A stretch of DNA of 64,000 nt from Streptomyces rubiginosohelvolus (GTDB lineage Bacteria > Actinomycetota > Actinomycetes > Streptomycetales > Streptomycetaceae). How positions within the stretch are numbered: position 1 is the first letter of the stretch; each line of letters starts with the position of its first letter. The notes under the pieces are model-generated. The model did no database searches and was not told the origin of the DNA. It saw only the letters and a program-made list of their open reading frames with translations. Where the stretch lies: assembly GCF_014649875.1 (NCBI RefSeq), contig NZ_BMTW01000004.1, positions 124,001 through 188,000 of the forward strand, read 5' to 3'. This document shows, in pieces, positions 28,345 through 39,685 of this stretch. Position numbers and translations under genes: made by a program.

Positions 28345-29340
28345 TCAGACGGAGATCGGCTTGCGGTAGCGGACATGCTCGTTCTGGCGCCGGAAGCCTA
28401 CGCCCTCGTAGAGGTCGTAGGATCGGTGCGGATTCGCGGTGCCGGTGTACAACCGGGCAGTCTCTGCACCGTGCTCGCGAAGGCATCGCAGCCCGTCCAG
28501 TAGCAGGGCCCGCCCAAGTCCCAGACGCCTCGACTCTTTCCGGACGCTCAATTCTTCGACTTCGCCCACGGTGGCGTCCTGCCGACGGATGGAGCACAGG
28601 GCGACACCGGCCATATCTTCCCGATCCCAAGCAGCCCGCCAGCAGGTCGGGTCGGCCGTGGCGAGGAAGCTCTCGAACGTCCACCTCTCGGTGAAGGGGG
28701 CCTCCGCATATGAATCGACGATCGTTTTCCAGGCCGCGCGGTAGCTGCTTGGATCGACAGCTCCGACTCGGATGCCGGCCGGCAACGGCTTGCCGTCGGG
28801 GAGCTGTTGGAGATCGGCCAGCTCCAGCTCTACCAGGCTGAAGACAGACCGGTATCCCGAATCGAGCAGGAGCGCCGTTGCATCCTGTTGAGAGGCCATG
28901 GCGTTCGCGCCGAGCACGGCCGTCTGTGCGGTTCCATGCTGTTGCACGAGCTGACGGATACGGCTTTCTGCCCAGTTCAGCATGGCTGAGCCGATGCCCT
29001 GGCCGCGGTGCTCGGGCAGCAGGTAGCCGCGGTGCAGGTACAACCACGTCCCGTCCCGCTCCTGCCACCGCCTGATCGTCGAGCAGCCGACGACACCACC
29101 GTTGTGCTCCACCAATGCCTGGTTCTCTGATGGGTCGTCGAGCTTGGCGGAGGCTTCGGCGATCTCGGCTGCCGTCGGGAGACCTTCCACAACCGAGCGG
29201 GCGTCGATCCGGTCCCGCTCTGCACAGCCGAGCCGCACAGCGGCCATGGCGTTGTGGTCTTCGCGGCCGTGAAAGGGCCGGAGGACGTAGCCAGGCAACT
29301 TTTCCAGCGATGCAAGCCCGTTGCCGCTGTCCACGCTCAC
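28345..29340 (-). CDS. Tandem GNAT-domain acetyltransferase (mycothiol-synthase-like layout)
   Basis: The 331-residue protein has two GNAT folds in tandem, as in mycothiol synthase and some toxin-modifying enzymes. The acetyl-CoA loops are visible in both: LPEHRGQGIGSAM in the first half and ESRRLGLGRALL in the second. The C-terminus RSYDLYEGVGFRRQNEHVRY is typical of a GNAT end. I prefer the GTG at 29340, with GGGGG 7 bases upstream; an ATG at 29376 is possible but lacks a Shine-Dalgarno. It sits between two dead IS5-type transposases and may have moved with them. The acceptor substrate is unknown. Confidence 0.8.
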   Translation of the reverse strand: MSVDSGNGLASLEKLPGYVLRPFHGREDHNAMAAVRLGCAERDRIDARSVVEGLPTAAEIAEASAKLDDPSENQALVEHNGGVVGCSTIRRWQERDGTWLYLHRGYLLPEHRGQGIGSAMLNWAESRIRQLVQQHGTAQTAVLGANAMASQQDATALLLDSGYRSVFSLVELELADLQQLPDGKPLPAGIRVGAVDPSSYRAAWKTIVDSYAEAPFTERWTFESFLATADPTCWRAAWDREDMAGVALCSIRRQDATVGEVEELSVRKESRRLGLGRALLLDGLRCLREHGAETARLYTGTANPHRSYDLYEGVGFRRQNEHVRYRKPISV

Positions 29341-29537
29341 ACCAAGACCCCCGTTACGTTGGATATGCGGTGTCATCGATCACGGAAGCGTAGGCCGTGC
29401 CGATCAGACGGCAGAACTCGTTTTCCGCAGCATGACCGTTCGCGGGGATTCGACGGACGAGGCGTGCGAACGGCTGCGGCCGTACCTGCGCGGCCACCTG
29501 GTGGAGGTGGCGGACCGGGCGAGCGCCTGGGCCGCGC

Positions 29538-29950
29538 GGCGGCTTCATCACCAAAGTCCATTTGGGCTCGGACTGCGCCCAGTTCACATGAGTGCCGGAG
29601 AAGATCCGCGTCCTACGGTGCGGGCCCGGCAGGCCGCGCAAGAAGCCTCAGAGCGTCGCGGCTGACAAGGCGTACAGCAACAGGCCCTGCCGCCAGTACC
29701 TGCGACATCGAGGCATCCGGCACACCAGTCCGGGAAGTCAGACAGCCGTACCGCCCGCCTACGCAAAGGCTCACGCGGCGCACGGCCCTCCGGCTTCGAC
29801 GAAGAGCGGTACAAGAAACGCAATACCGTCGAGCGAGCAATCAATCGACTCAAGCCCGCACGAGCAGTCGCCACCCGCTACGACAAGCGCGGCTACGTCT
29901 TCCTCGGCACCGTCACCCCCGCAGCCATCGCCATCTGGCTCCGCACGTGA
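29538..29950 (+). pseudogene. IS5-family transposase remnant (second, different element)
   Basis: The 3' half of a transposase is recognisable: GGFITKVHL, then a deletion and an in-frame stop (about 29589), then VPEKIRVLRCGPGRPRKK and [22 protein letters not shown], a frameshift near 29735, and finally [20 protein letters not shown] and [20 protein letters not shown] to a stop at 29950. The conserved order is intact but at least three lesions separate the parts. No ends or target duplication were found. It differs in sequence from the remnant at 27762-28248. Confidence 0.8.
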
Positions 29951-30248
29951 TTGCCCGGACAGGTCTTGGGAGATCACGGCAATCTGCGCCGTGCGGTTGC
30001 GTTGTTCCCGGTGATCGAGGTTGACCGAGGACTTGACCGGCGGATCGCCGACGAGGTAGCGGACGGTCGCCAACCCGCCGCCGCCTCACGTTCCGGCATT
30101 CGGACGACTCCAGACCGCTCGAATCGATGTTTTCCAGCCGCAGGGATACGGTGATTACTGGCCATTTCAGTGCAGATCGACGTCCCGGCGACCGGGTTTC
30201 CGGACAGCGGAAATCCATCGTCCCCGTGGTGTGATCCCAGGAGGAATG
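29951..30248. other. Non-coding spacer upstream of the repeat-peptide operon
   Basis: No gene-like frame is seen. It runs from the transposase remnant to the repeat-peptide start and should hold the operon promoter, but I could not identify convincing -35/-10 boxes. AGGAGG at 30239-30244 is the ribosome binding site of the peptide gene. Confidence 0.5.
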
Positions 30249-30614
30249 ATGACCGAGCACGACGCGAGCGGAGCCGAGGGACCTGCGGACGGGGGAGCGG
30301 CGGGTACGCCCGGCGTCCACGACGGCGGAGCGGACGGCGGAGCCGAGGGGCCCGCGGACGGCGGAGCGGCCGGCACCCCAGGGGTCCACGACGGCGGCGC
30401 TGATGGCGGCGCGGACGGCGGAGCCGACAGCGGAGCCGAGGGACCCGCGGACGGCGGGGCGGCCGGTAAGCCCGGCGTCCACGACGGCGGGGCCGACGGT
30501 GGCGCGGACGGCGGAGCCGAGGGGCCTGCCGACGGCGGAGCGGCCGGAACGCCCGGCGTCCACGACGGCGGAGCCGACGGTGGCGCCGACGGCGGGGCCG
30601 GCAGCGGCTCTTGA
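30249..30614 (+). CDS. Gly/Ala/Asp-rich four-repeat peptide (candidate oxygenase substrate or RiPP-like precursor)
   Basis: This small acidic protein of 121 residues has a nine-residue leader (MTEHDASGA) and then four repeats, each EGPADGGAAG, then T or K, then PGVHDGGADGG, followed by zero to two extra ADGG/ADSG units (residues 10-32, 33-63, 64-90, 91-121). It has no Cys and no aromatic residue; the only His outside the leader is the one VHD per repeat. The ATG at 30249 lies 4 bases after AGGAGG; an ATG at 30246 is also possible. Its stop overlaps the start of the JmjC oxygenase gene (TTGA), so the two are translationally coupled. I recognise no family. The arrangement suggests a repeat substrate hydroxylated or oxidised by the neighbouring enzymes, perhaps on Asp, His or Pro, but a structural protein is possible. 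Confidence 0.75.
   Translation: MTEHDASGAEGPADGGAAGTPGVHDGGADGGAEGPADGGAAGTPGVHDGGADGGADGGADSGAEGPADGGAAGKPGVHDGGADGGADGGAEGPADGGAAGTPGVHDGGADGGADGGAGSGS
30276..30611 (+). repeat. In-frame DNA repeats of the peptide gene
   Basis: Four units of 69, 93, 81 and 93 bases (30276, 30345, 30438, 30519) encode the peptide repeats. They share long near-identical blocks such as CCCGGCGTCCACGACGGCG. Unit lengths differ by multiples of 12 bases, one ADGG module each, so the frame is kept as the array changes size. Confidence 0.85.
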
Positions 30615-31855
30615 GCCTGTCCAGCACCGAGGTCCAGGATTCCGGCGCGCGTGAAGGCGCCGGAATCCTGGAGTCCCGGCTGACCGGGCTCGGCCGGGAG
30701 GAATTCGCCCGCGACGTCTGGGGCCGGACAGCGTCGCTGACGCGCGGGGCGAGCGATTTCTCGGATGTCTTCTCCCCGTCCGCCGTGGACGAGCTGATCT
30801 CCCGCCGGGGGCTTCGTACGCCGTTCCTCCGGGTCGCCAAGGACGGCGCCACGCTTCCGTCGTCGTCCTTCACCGCACCCGCCGGAGTGGGGGCGACCGT
30901 CGCCGACCAGCTCGACGACACGGCCCTGTGGCGTGCGTTCGCCGACGGCGCCACGCTCGTCCTGCAGGCGCTGCACCGCACCTGGGAGCCGGTGGCGGAG
31001 CTGGTCTCCGGTCTGAGTGCGGAGCTGGGGCACCCCGTACAGGCGAACGCCTATGTCACCCCGCCGCAGAACCGCGGGTTCGACGCGCACTACGACGTGC
31101 ACGACGTGTTCGTCCTCCAGATCGAGGGGGCGAAGCGGTGGGTGATCCACGAGCCCGTACTGCCGGATCCGCTGCGCGATCAGCCGTGGACCGATCACCG
31201 TGCGGCCGTCGCCGACCGGGCCGCGCACGGCACGCCCCGTCTGGACACGATGCTCCGCCCCGGCGATGTGCTGTACCTGCCGCGCGGCTGGCTGCACTCG
31301 GCGCAGGCCCAGGGGGAGGTCTCGATCCATCTGACGCTGGGGGTCCACGCCTGGACCCGCTACGCGCTGGCCGAACATCTGACCAGGGCCGCCCTCGCGG
31401 CCCTGGGCGAGGACCCGTCCATGCGCCGCTCCCTTCCCCTGGCGGAACAGGAGTCGAACGGGCCGGACGAACCAGGTGGTTCGAACGGCACGGACGCCGT
31501 CCTGGACCTGGTCCGCGAGCGCTTGCTGGCCGCCGTCGCCGAGGCCGACCCCGCCCCGCCGTTCCACCGCGCCCGCCGGTCCCAGGCCCGCCCGGCACCA
31601 CTGGGGCCGGTGGCCCAGCTCGCCGCGCTGAGCGGCCTCGCGACGACCTCTCCCGTACGGCTGCGGAAGGCGCTGGAACCCCGGCTGGAGGGAACACGCC
31701 TGTTCACCCGTGTGGGGTACCTCGACTTCCCGGCATCCGACCTCGTACCCGTGGCCCGGCTGCTCGACGGCCGGGTGCACACCGCCGGGGACCTCGGCCT
31801 CGCACTCGCCGGGCGGCTGCTGCGGGCGGGCGTGCTGGTGCCCGCGGACCGGTGA
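30611..31855 (+). CDS. JmjC-type cupin oxygenase (Fe(II)/2-oxoglutarate protein hydroxylase candidate)
   Basis: The 414-residue product has the JmjC/ribosomal-oxygenase layout: a double-stranded beta-helix core with the iron triad His160-x-Asp162 (FDAHYDVHD) and His229 (PRGWLHSAQ), the adjoining FVLQIEGAKRWVIHEP strand and a C-terminal helical/winged-helix region (residues about 300-414) as in the YcfD/ROXA group. Known relatives hydroxylate protein side chains such as Arg or His. The TTG start overlaps the stop of the repeat peptide and the 3' end overlaps the ferredoxin-like gene by 4 bases (GTGA). That coupling makes the repeat peptide the obvious candidate substrate; this is inference. 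Confidence 0.87.
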   Translation: MSLSSTEVQDSGAREGAGILESRLTGLGREEFARDVWGRTASLTRGASDFSDVFSPSAVDELISRRGLRTPFLRVAKDGATLPSSSFTAPAGVGATVADQLDDTALWRAFADGATLVLQALHRTWEPVAELVSGLSAELGHPVQANAYVTPPQNRGFDAHYDVHDVFVLQIEGAKRWVIHEPVLPDPLRDQPWTDHRAAVADRAAHGTPRLDTMLRPGDVLYLPRGWLHSAQAQGEVSIHLTLGVHAWTRYALAEHLTRAALAALGEDPSMRRSLPLAEQESNGPDEPGGSNGTDAVLDLVRERLLAAVAEADPAPPFHRARRSQARPAPLGPVAQLAALSGLATTSPVRLRKALEPRLEGTRLFTRVGYLDFPASDLVPVARLLDGRVHTAGDLGLALAGRLLRAGVLVPADR

Positions 31856-32748
31856 CCCCGCCGGGCCGGTTCTTCTGCGCCGACGCGGCCAGGGCCCGCC
31901 ATGACCCGTTCGTCGGCACGGCTCCCTTCGGCTCCGTCTGGGTCCTCATCGAGTACCGGCGCGCCTGGCCCGCCAACGGTTTCGACGGCCTCGACCTCGA
32001 TCCGGAGACCAAGACCCTCGTGTTCGCCGCGGCCCGGGCGAACCGGGCCCGGATCCTCCTCGTCAGGCGGCACGGGCGCCGCCGCCCCGAGGGGAGCGAC
32101 CGGTGGGCGGTGCTGCACCACGACAGCTCCGGCGCGCTGCGGCAGCGGTGGGGCACCTGGCACCGCGACCAGGACCTGGCGCAGATCGTGACCGCCCTGG
32201 ACTCCCCGGGGGAGCCGGGCCTCGCCCCCGTCGTCCTCGTCTGCGCGCACGGCCTGCACGACGCCTGTTGCGCGGTGCGCGGCCGGCCCGTGGGCCAGGC
32301 CCTCAGCGCACGCTGGCCCGACCTGGTGTGGGAGTGCACGCACGTGGGAGGTGACCGGTTCGCCGCCAACGTCGTCGTCGTACCCGACGGCGTCTACTAC
32401 GGCAATCTGGACCCCCGCTCGGCGGTCGCCGTGGTCGAGGACCATCTGGCCGACCGCATCCGCGCCGACCACCTGCGGGGCTACACCACCCTCCGACCGC
32501 CGCAGCAGGCAGCGGTGGCCGCGGTGCTCCGCCGCTTCGGCCCGGCGGGCAGGCACGACTACGCGGTCACCGCGACGGTCGCCACCGACGACGGCTGGCG
32601 CGTCGGCGTCAGCGGCCGGGCACCGCACACGAGGCTGCTGGACGTCGACGTACGGGCGCGGCGCACGCCGGCACGCCAACTGACCTGCCGCGGACCGGCG
32701 AACAGCTCCGCGCTCGTCTACGACGTGACGTCGATCCGGGACCGATGA
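31852..32748 (+). CDS. Sucrase/ferredoxin-like (Suc_Fer) thioredoxin-fold protein
   Basis: This 298-residue member of the Suc_Fer-like family has a thioredoxin-like [2Fe-2S] ferredoxin fold. Family marks are CAHGLHDACCAVRGRPVG, with the clustered cysteines, and CTHVGGDRFAANVVVVPDG. The first residues FFCADAARARHDPFVGTAP are typical too. The GTG start at 31852 overlaps the JmjC stop. 2-oxoglutarate oxygenases normally need no ferredoxin, so this protein may keep the iron reduced or catalyse a second redox step on the same peptide. The family role is poorly known. Confidence 0.83.
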   Translation: MTPPGRFFCADAARARHDPFVGTAPFGSVWVLIEYRRAWPANGFDGLDLDPETKTLVFAAARANRARILLVRRHGRRRPEGSDRWAVLHHDSSGALRQRWGTWHRDQDLAQIVTALDSPGEPGLAPVVLVCAHGLHDACCAVRGRPVGQALSARWPDLVWECTHVGGDRFAANVVVVPDGVYYGNLDPRSAVAVVEDHLADRIRADHLRGYTTLRPPQQAAVAAVLRRFGPAGRHDYAVTATVATDDGWRVGVSGRAPHTRLLDVDVRARRTPARQLTCRGPANSSALVYDVTSIRDR

Positions 32749-35838
<3,090 letters not shown>

Positions 35839-35850
35839 CAGCCTCCTCCA

Positions 35851-35888
35851 GCGGTGGGGCCGGTGCGTACGCGCACCGGCCCCACCGC
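35851..35888 (+). terminator. Strong hairpin terminator after katG
   Basis: A perfect 17-base-pair stem (35851-35867 with 35872-35888) closed by a TACG tetraloop begins 12 bases after the katG stop. There is no U-tract, but stability is very high. Confidence 0.85.
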
Positions 35889-35984
35889 CGGTTCCGGCAG
35901 GTGACGGCAGGAACGACGGCGGCGGTGTCAGTCCGCTCGCGTAGTCTTCCCGCCACCATTCACCGACGCGGAGGATCACGAGCG

Positions 35985-37496
35985 TTGACCGGCCTGTCTG
36001 CTTTCCCGTTGCCCTTTCACACCTCCCGCTCCATAGCGCTCGCGACGCCACGGACGCTGCGGGAGCTGGAGATCATCCGGTGCAGCGCACACATCAGGGC
36101 GAAGCCCGGCTGGTTCGACAAGATGAACGATGCCGAGATCGTCGCCAGGTGGACACGGGAAGCGGCCGCCCAAGGGCTCACCGAGGCGCAGATCCGTTAT
36201 GTCCTCGCCGAGCTCGCCCATTACGCCGCGCTGCGGGACGCCGGGGCGGGAATCGAGGTGTCCGTGGTCGACGGGGTGTGGCAGTCGGACACCCTGGTCG
36301 ACGACGCGCTCAGGTCCCGGCTGCGCGAGGCGGTCCGGGTGCTGGAGGAGGTCCCCGCAGCGGAGCGGGACTGGCATCCCGGGTCCGGCGGGCAGGTGCT
36401 GGACCTGGTGCATCCCTCGCTGTTCTGTCTGGTGAAGGGGGTGAGCGACGCCCCCGAGCGGGCCTGGCAGAGCGAGACCGACCACCGCTACGCGGCCTAC
36501 GAGTTCTCGGAGAAGTTCCAGTGGCTGCCCACGGACGTCGAGGTCACCGCCGACGGCGACACGGTCTTCCGTTCGTACGTCAACAACGTCCACCCCGAGA
36601 CCCATCGCGACCTAGCCGCTGTCCTGCCGGACGTGTTCACCCGCATGCGTCCGCTGCTGGAGAACGTGCTCACGGATCTGCGCCATCCGCGGCCCCTGCG
36701 GATCGAGGCCGATCCCTTCGGGTGGTACGACTCGGAGCCGGAGTACCCGGACAAGGCGTCGTACGCCGAGGACGAGGCGTACCAGGAGGCCCTGCGCGCC
36801 TGGGAGGTGGACCAGGACGCGTGGTGGGAGAACCGCCGCCCGGTCATTCCGGACGCCCCGGACTTCACCCCGCCCCCGGCGCCCGACCCGTCGGCCCGGG
36901 TGGACCTGCGCGGCCGCCGCCTCCAGGTCATCGTCAAACTCGCGACCATCCACCTCACCCCGGACAAGCCCGAGTACGCCGGCGGCTCCTGGCATGTCGA
37001 GGGCATGCTGAACGAGCGGATCGTCTCGACCGGTATCTATTACTGGGACAGCGAGAACATCACGGAGAGCCGGCTGAGCTTCCGTACGGCCCTCGACGAC
37101 CCGCGCTACGAGCAGAACGACGACAACGGCCTGCGGGACGTCTACGGCCTGGAGGACGAGGAGGCGCTGAACCAGACCCTGGGTTCGGCGGCCACCCCGG
37201 CGGGCCGCTGCCTGGCGTTCCCGAACGTCCTGCAGCACCGCGTCGGCTCGTTCCGTCTCACGGACCCCACCCGTCCGGGCCATCGCAAGATCCTCGCGTT
37301 CTTCCTGGTCGACCCGTCGAAGAAGATCGTCTCGACATCCGACGTACCGCCGCAGCAGCCGGGGTTCGCCACCTCGACCATGACGCGCGAGCAGGCCGAG
37401 GGCTACCGCGAAGAGCTCATGCGGGAACGGAAGTTCTTCGTCGACGAACACAACGAGCAGCTCTACGAAAGGGAGTTCTCCCTCTGTGAGCACTGA
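35985..37496 (+). CDS. DUF4246 domain-containing protein
   Basis: The 503-residue protein matches the DUF4246 family, found in fungi and actinobacteria and thought to have a 2-oxoglutarate/Fe(II) dioxygenase-like core. The N-terminal part has RTLRELEIIRCSAHIRAKPGW and the middle FSEKFQWLPTDVEV and SYVNNVHPE. The core includes GGSWHVEGMLNERIVSTGIYY, where the His may be an iron ligand, then ENITESRLSFR and a late RVGSFRLTDPTRPGHRKILAF with a second His/Arg pair. I chose the TTG at 35985 because GGAGGA is 9 bases upstream and the longer frame enters the katG gene. The activity is unknown. Confidence 0.8.
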   Translation: MTGLSAFPLPFHTSRSIALATPRTLRELEIIRCSAHIRAKPGWFDKMNDAEIVARWTREAAAQGLTEAQIRYVLAELAHYAALRDAGAGIEVSVVDGVWQSDTLVDDALRSRLREAVRVLEEVPAAERDWHPGSGGQVLDLVHPSLFCLVKGVSDAPERAWQSETDHRYAAYEFSEKFQWLPTDVEVTADGDTVFRSYVNNVHPETHRDLAAVLPDVFTRMRPLLENVLTDLRHPRPLRIEADPFGWYDSEPEYPDKASYAEDEAYQEALRAWEVDQDAWWENRRPVIPDAPDFTPPPAPDPSARVDLRGRRLQVIVKLATIHLTPDKPEYAGGSWHVEGMLNERIVSTGIYYWDSENITESRLSFRTALDDPRYEQNDDNGLRDVYGLEDEEALNQTLGSAATPAGRCLAFPNVLQHRVGSFRLTDPTRPGHRKILAFFLVDPSKKIVSTSDVPPQQPGFATSTMTREQAEGYREELMRERKFFVDEHNEQLYEREFSLCEH

Positions 37497-37618
37497 CCCC
37501 GGCCGAACCGATGAACGGAGCTCGTTCCCTGGCCGCGGAGGAGCGGACGGAGGCCGACAGGTGTAGCGGCTCGATACCCTCGGCCGGAGGACACCGGAGC
37601 GGAAGCCGGGAGGCGTTC

Positions 37619-38512
37619 GTGGGACTGCGGGACCGGATCGCGACGGAGCTCACTGCGGCGTTGCACGGCGGGGATCTCAAGCTGGAGCGGTACGCGGCTC
37701 CGCCCGGCGATCCGGGGCTGTTCGGGATGACCCCGGCGGACCCGGTGTGGCGGGTGCACGGGCAGGCCACCGGGATGCTCACCGGCGGGTTCGCCGCCCT
37801 CATGCTCCAGTCGCTGCATCCGCTGGCCATGGCCGGGGTCGACCAGCACTCGGACTTCCGCGCCGATCCGGTCGGGCGGCTGAACGGAACCGTACGGTTC
37901 ATCACCACGACCACGTTCGGCTCCGCGCCCGCCGCCCGCGAGGTGATCGGCCTCGTCCGGCGCATCCACACGCGGGTGCGCGGTACCGCCCCCGACGGGA
38001 GGCCGTACCGCGCGGACGATCCCGACCTGCTCACCTGGGTGCACACCGCCGAGGTACGCAGCTTCCTCGCCGGTCACCAGGCGTACGCTCCCCGGACGCA
38101 CCGGCTCACCCCCGCCGAGTGCGACACCTACTACCGCCAGGCCGCACCCGTGGCGGAGGAGTTGGGGGCGCGGGAGGTGCCACGTACCGCGTCCGAGGCG
38201 GAGAGCTACCTGACCCGCATGCGCCCCCGGCTCCACGCCACCCCGGCCGCGCTGGACTCGGTGCGGTTCCTCCGCGCCTTCGGACGCACGCCCCAGGAGC
38301 GGCTGGCCGTCCGCCTGCTCACCAACGCCTCGACCGGGCTCCTCCCCGGCTGGGCCCGCACCGAACTCGGCATCCGCCGCCCGGACGCCGTCCGCGTCGG
38401 CTGGGACCGGCCGCTGGCGACGGCCGTCGGACGCACCCTGGAATGGGGGCTCGGACCCTCCCGGATCCAGGCGGCAGCACGGGGTCGGCTGGCAGGGGCG
38501 CGGCAGGGATGA
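37619..38512 (+). CDS. Oxygenase MpaB family protein (DUF2236), second copy
   Basis: This 297-residue DUF2236 protein has DPVWRVHGQATGMLTGGFAA, LMLQSLHPLAMAGVDQHSDF, the loop FITTTTFGS and RRIHTRVRGTAPDGRPYRA, then TWVHTAEVRSFL, giving the histidines that are probable heme or metal ligands. The GTG at 37619 has GGGAGG 5 bases upstream; an earlier ATG at 37511 lacks this. It begins 122 bases after the DUF4246 gene on the same strand and may share a transcript. It is only distantly similar to the MpaB-type protein at 5462-6424 and lacks a linked TetR. Confidence 0.82.
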   Translation: MGLRDRIATELTAALHGGDLKLERYAAPPGDPGLFGMTPADPVWRVHGQATGMLTGGFAALMLQSLHPLAMAGVDQHSDFRADPVGRLNGTVRFITTTTFGSAPAAREVIGLVRRIHTRVRGTAPDGRPYRADDPDLLTWVHTAEVRSFLAGHQAYAPRTHRLTPAECDTYYRQAAPVAEELGAREVPRTASEAESYLTRMRPRLHATPAALDSVRFLRAFGRTPQERLAVRLLTNASTGLLPGWARTELGIRRPDAVRVGWDRPLATAVGRTLEWGLGPSRIQAAARGRLAGARQG

Positions 38513-38557
38513 CGCGGCCGCACGCCCCTGGCCGTACGGGCCCTGGCGGGCGGCGGG

Positions 38558-39391
38558 TCAGCGGAGTCCGGCGAAGAGATCCTTCTCGGGCAGAGCAGCG
38601 CCGGTGGCGTCCTTGACCCGTACGAAGGTCTCCATGCCCATCAGCTCGCCGAACCTCTCCTTGCCCATCCTGAGGAAGAAGATGTTCTCACCCTGACTGG
38701 CGTGCGCGGCCAGCGCGTCGAACTTCTGGCCGCTGTACGCGGTGGTGTCCACCCAGGTGGTGACCTCGTCGTCGGGGAGACCGATCTTTTCCATCTCGGC
38801 GGCCTCGGCCGGGTCCGGCTCCGGCATGTCCTCCTGGGACTCGCGCATCATCTCCTCGAATTGGCGCATCGCCGAGTGCGGCATCGTCGTCCAGTAGACC
38901 TTCGGTGTCAGCTCGGTCATCTCCAGCGCCGCCATCGTGATGCGGTGGGCCTGGATGTGGTCGGGGTGGCCGTAGAAGCCGTTCTCGTCGTAGGTGACGA
39001 CCACATCGGGCCGGTAGTGCCGCATGAGTTCCGCGAGCCGGGCGGCGCCCTCCTCCACGGGGGTCTGCCAGAAGGATCCGGGAGCGTCGTTGCTCGGCCA
39101 GCCGATCATCCCGGAGTCCGCGTAGTCCAGCGTCTCCAGATCGCTCACGCCCAGGACGTCACAGCTCGCCTTGAGCTCCTGGCCACGCATCGCGGCGACG
39201 GCCGCCGGATCGTGCCCGGGGTCACCGGGCTTGACGCCTCCCGGCCCGTCACCGCAACCGCCGTCGGTACAGGTCACGAGAACCGTGCGGATGCCTTCCG
39301 CCGCATACCGGGCGAGCACTCCTCCGGTTCCCGTGGCCTCGTCGTCGGGGTGGGCGTGCACGGCCATGAGGGTCAGGGGCCGGTCGGTCAT
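38558..39391 (-). CDS. PIG-L family deacetylase (MshB/Mca-like)
   Basis: This 277-residue zinc-dependent amidohydrolase is of the family that includes MshB and the mycothiol-conjugate amidase Mca. The zinc site is seen in MAVHAHPDDEATGTGG and YGHPDHIQAH. The end VDTTAYSGQKFDALAAHASQ is Mca-like. The ATG at 39391 has AAGGA 7 bases before; the upstream extension is not conserved-looking. It probably hydrolyses an N-acyl glucosamine-type thiol conjugate or another amide; the exact substrate is uncertain. Confidence 0.85.
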   Translation of the reverse strand: MTDRPLTLMAVHAHPDDEATGTGGVLARYAAEGIRTVLVTCTDGGCGDGPGGVKPGDPGHDPAAVAAMRGQELKASCDVLGVSDLETLDYADSGMIGWPSNDAPGSFWQTPVEEGAARLAELMRHYRPDVVVTYDENGFYGHPDHIQAHRITMAALEMTELTPKVYWTTMPHSAMRQFEEMMRESQEDMPEPDPAEAAEMEKIGLPDDEVTTWVDTTAYSGQKFDALAAHASQGENIFFLRMGKERFGELMGMETFVRVKDATGAALPEKDLFAGLR

Positions 39392-39605
39392 GAAGAGGTC
39401 CTTCCACGGAGTCAGGTCGGGGTCCGAGTGCGCGGCGGGCATGCCGCAGCTCCGGGGCTCGGCCCCTCGGTGGAGCTAACCGTGCCGCCGGGGCCCGGTG
39501 TTCCCGGGGCCCGCGCTTCGGCTTCGGTTTCGGCTTGGATCTCGTCGCGGACGATGGCGCGCCGCCCCGGGGCCATCCCGCGGCCGGAATCCGCCTGCCA
39601 GAGTG

Positions 39606-39634
39606 TTGACGGTGTTCACATTGCGAGGTTACGT
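39606..39634 (+). promoter_or_regulatory. Putative promoter of the BASS symporter gene
   Basis: TTGACG (39606-39611) and TTACGT (39629-39634), 17 bases apart, lie about 50 bases before the symporter start in otherwise GC-rich DNA. The -10 box is imperfect. Confidence 0.35.
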
Positions 39635-39685
39635 TCATGCGGCCGCCCCGCCGTCCCTTCCCCCGCCCAGGAGACGAAGCCGCAC

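Noticed and set aside
29321..29665. Plus-strand frame with GDSTDEACERLRPYLRGHL
   Set aside because: The stretch looks somewhat protein-like, but it has no start with a ribosome binding site, overlaps the 5' end of the GNAT gene and runs into the transposase remnant; at most a fragment of an unknown gene.
30167..31780. Minus-strand frame of 537 codons across the repeat peptide and JmjC genes
   Set aside because: Its translation (PPSAPPS-type repeats) is the antisense of the repeats and it shows no ribosome binding site or known domain; the plus-strand genes explain the DNA.
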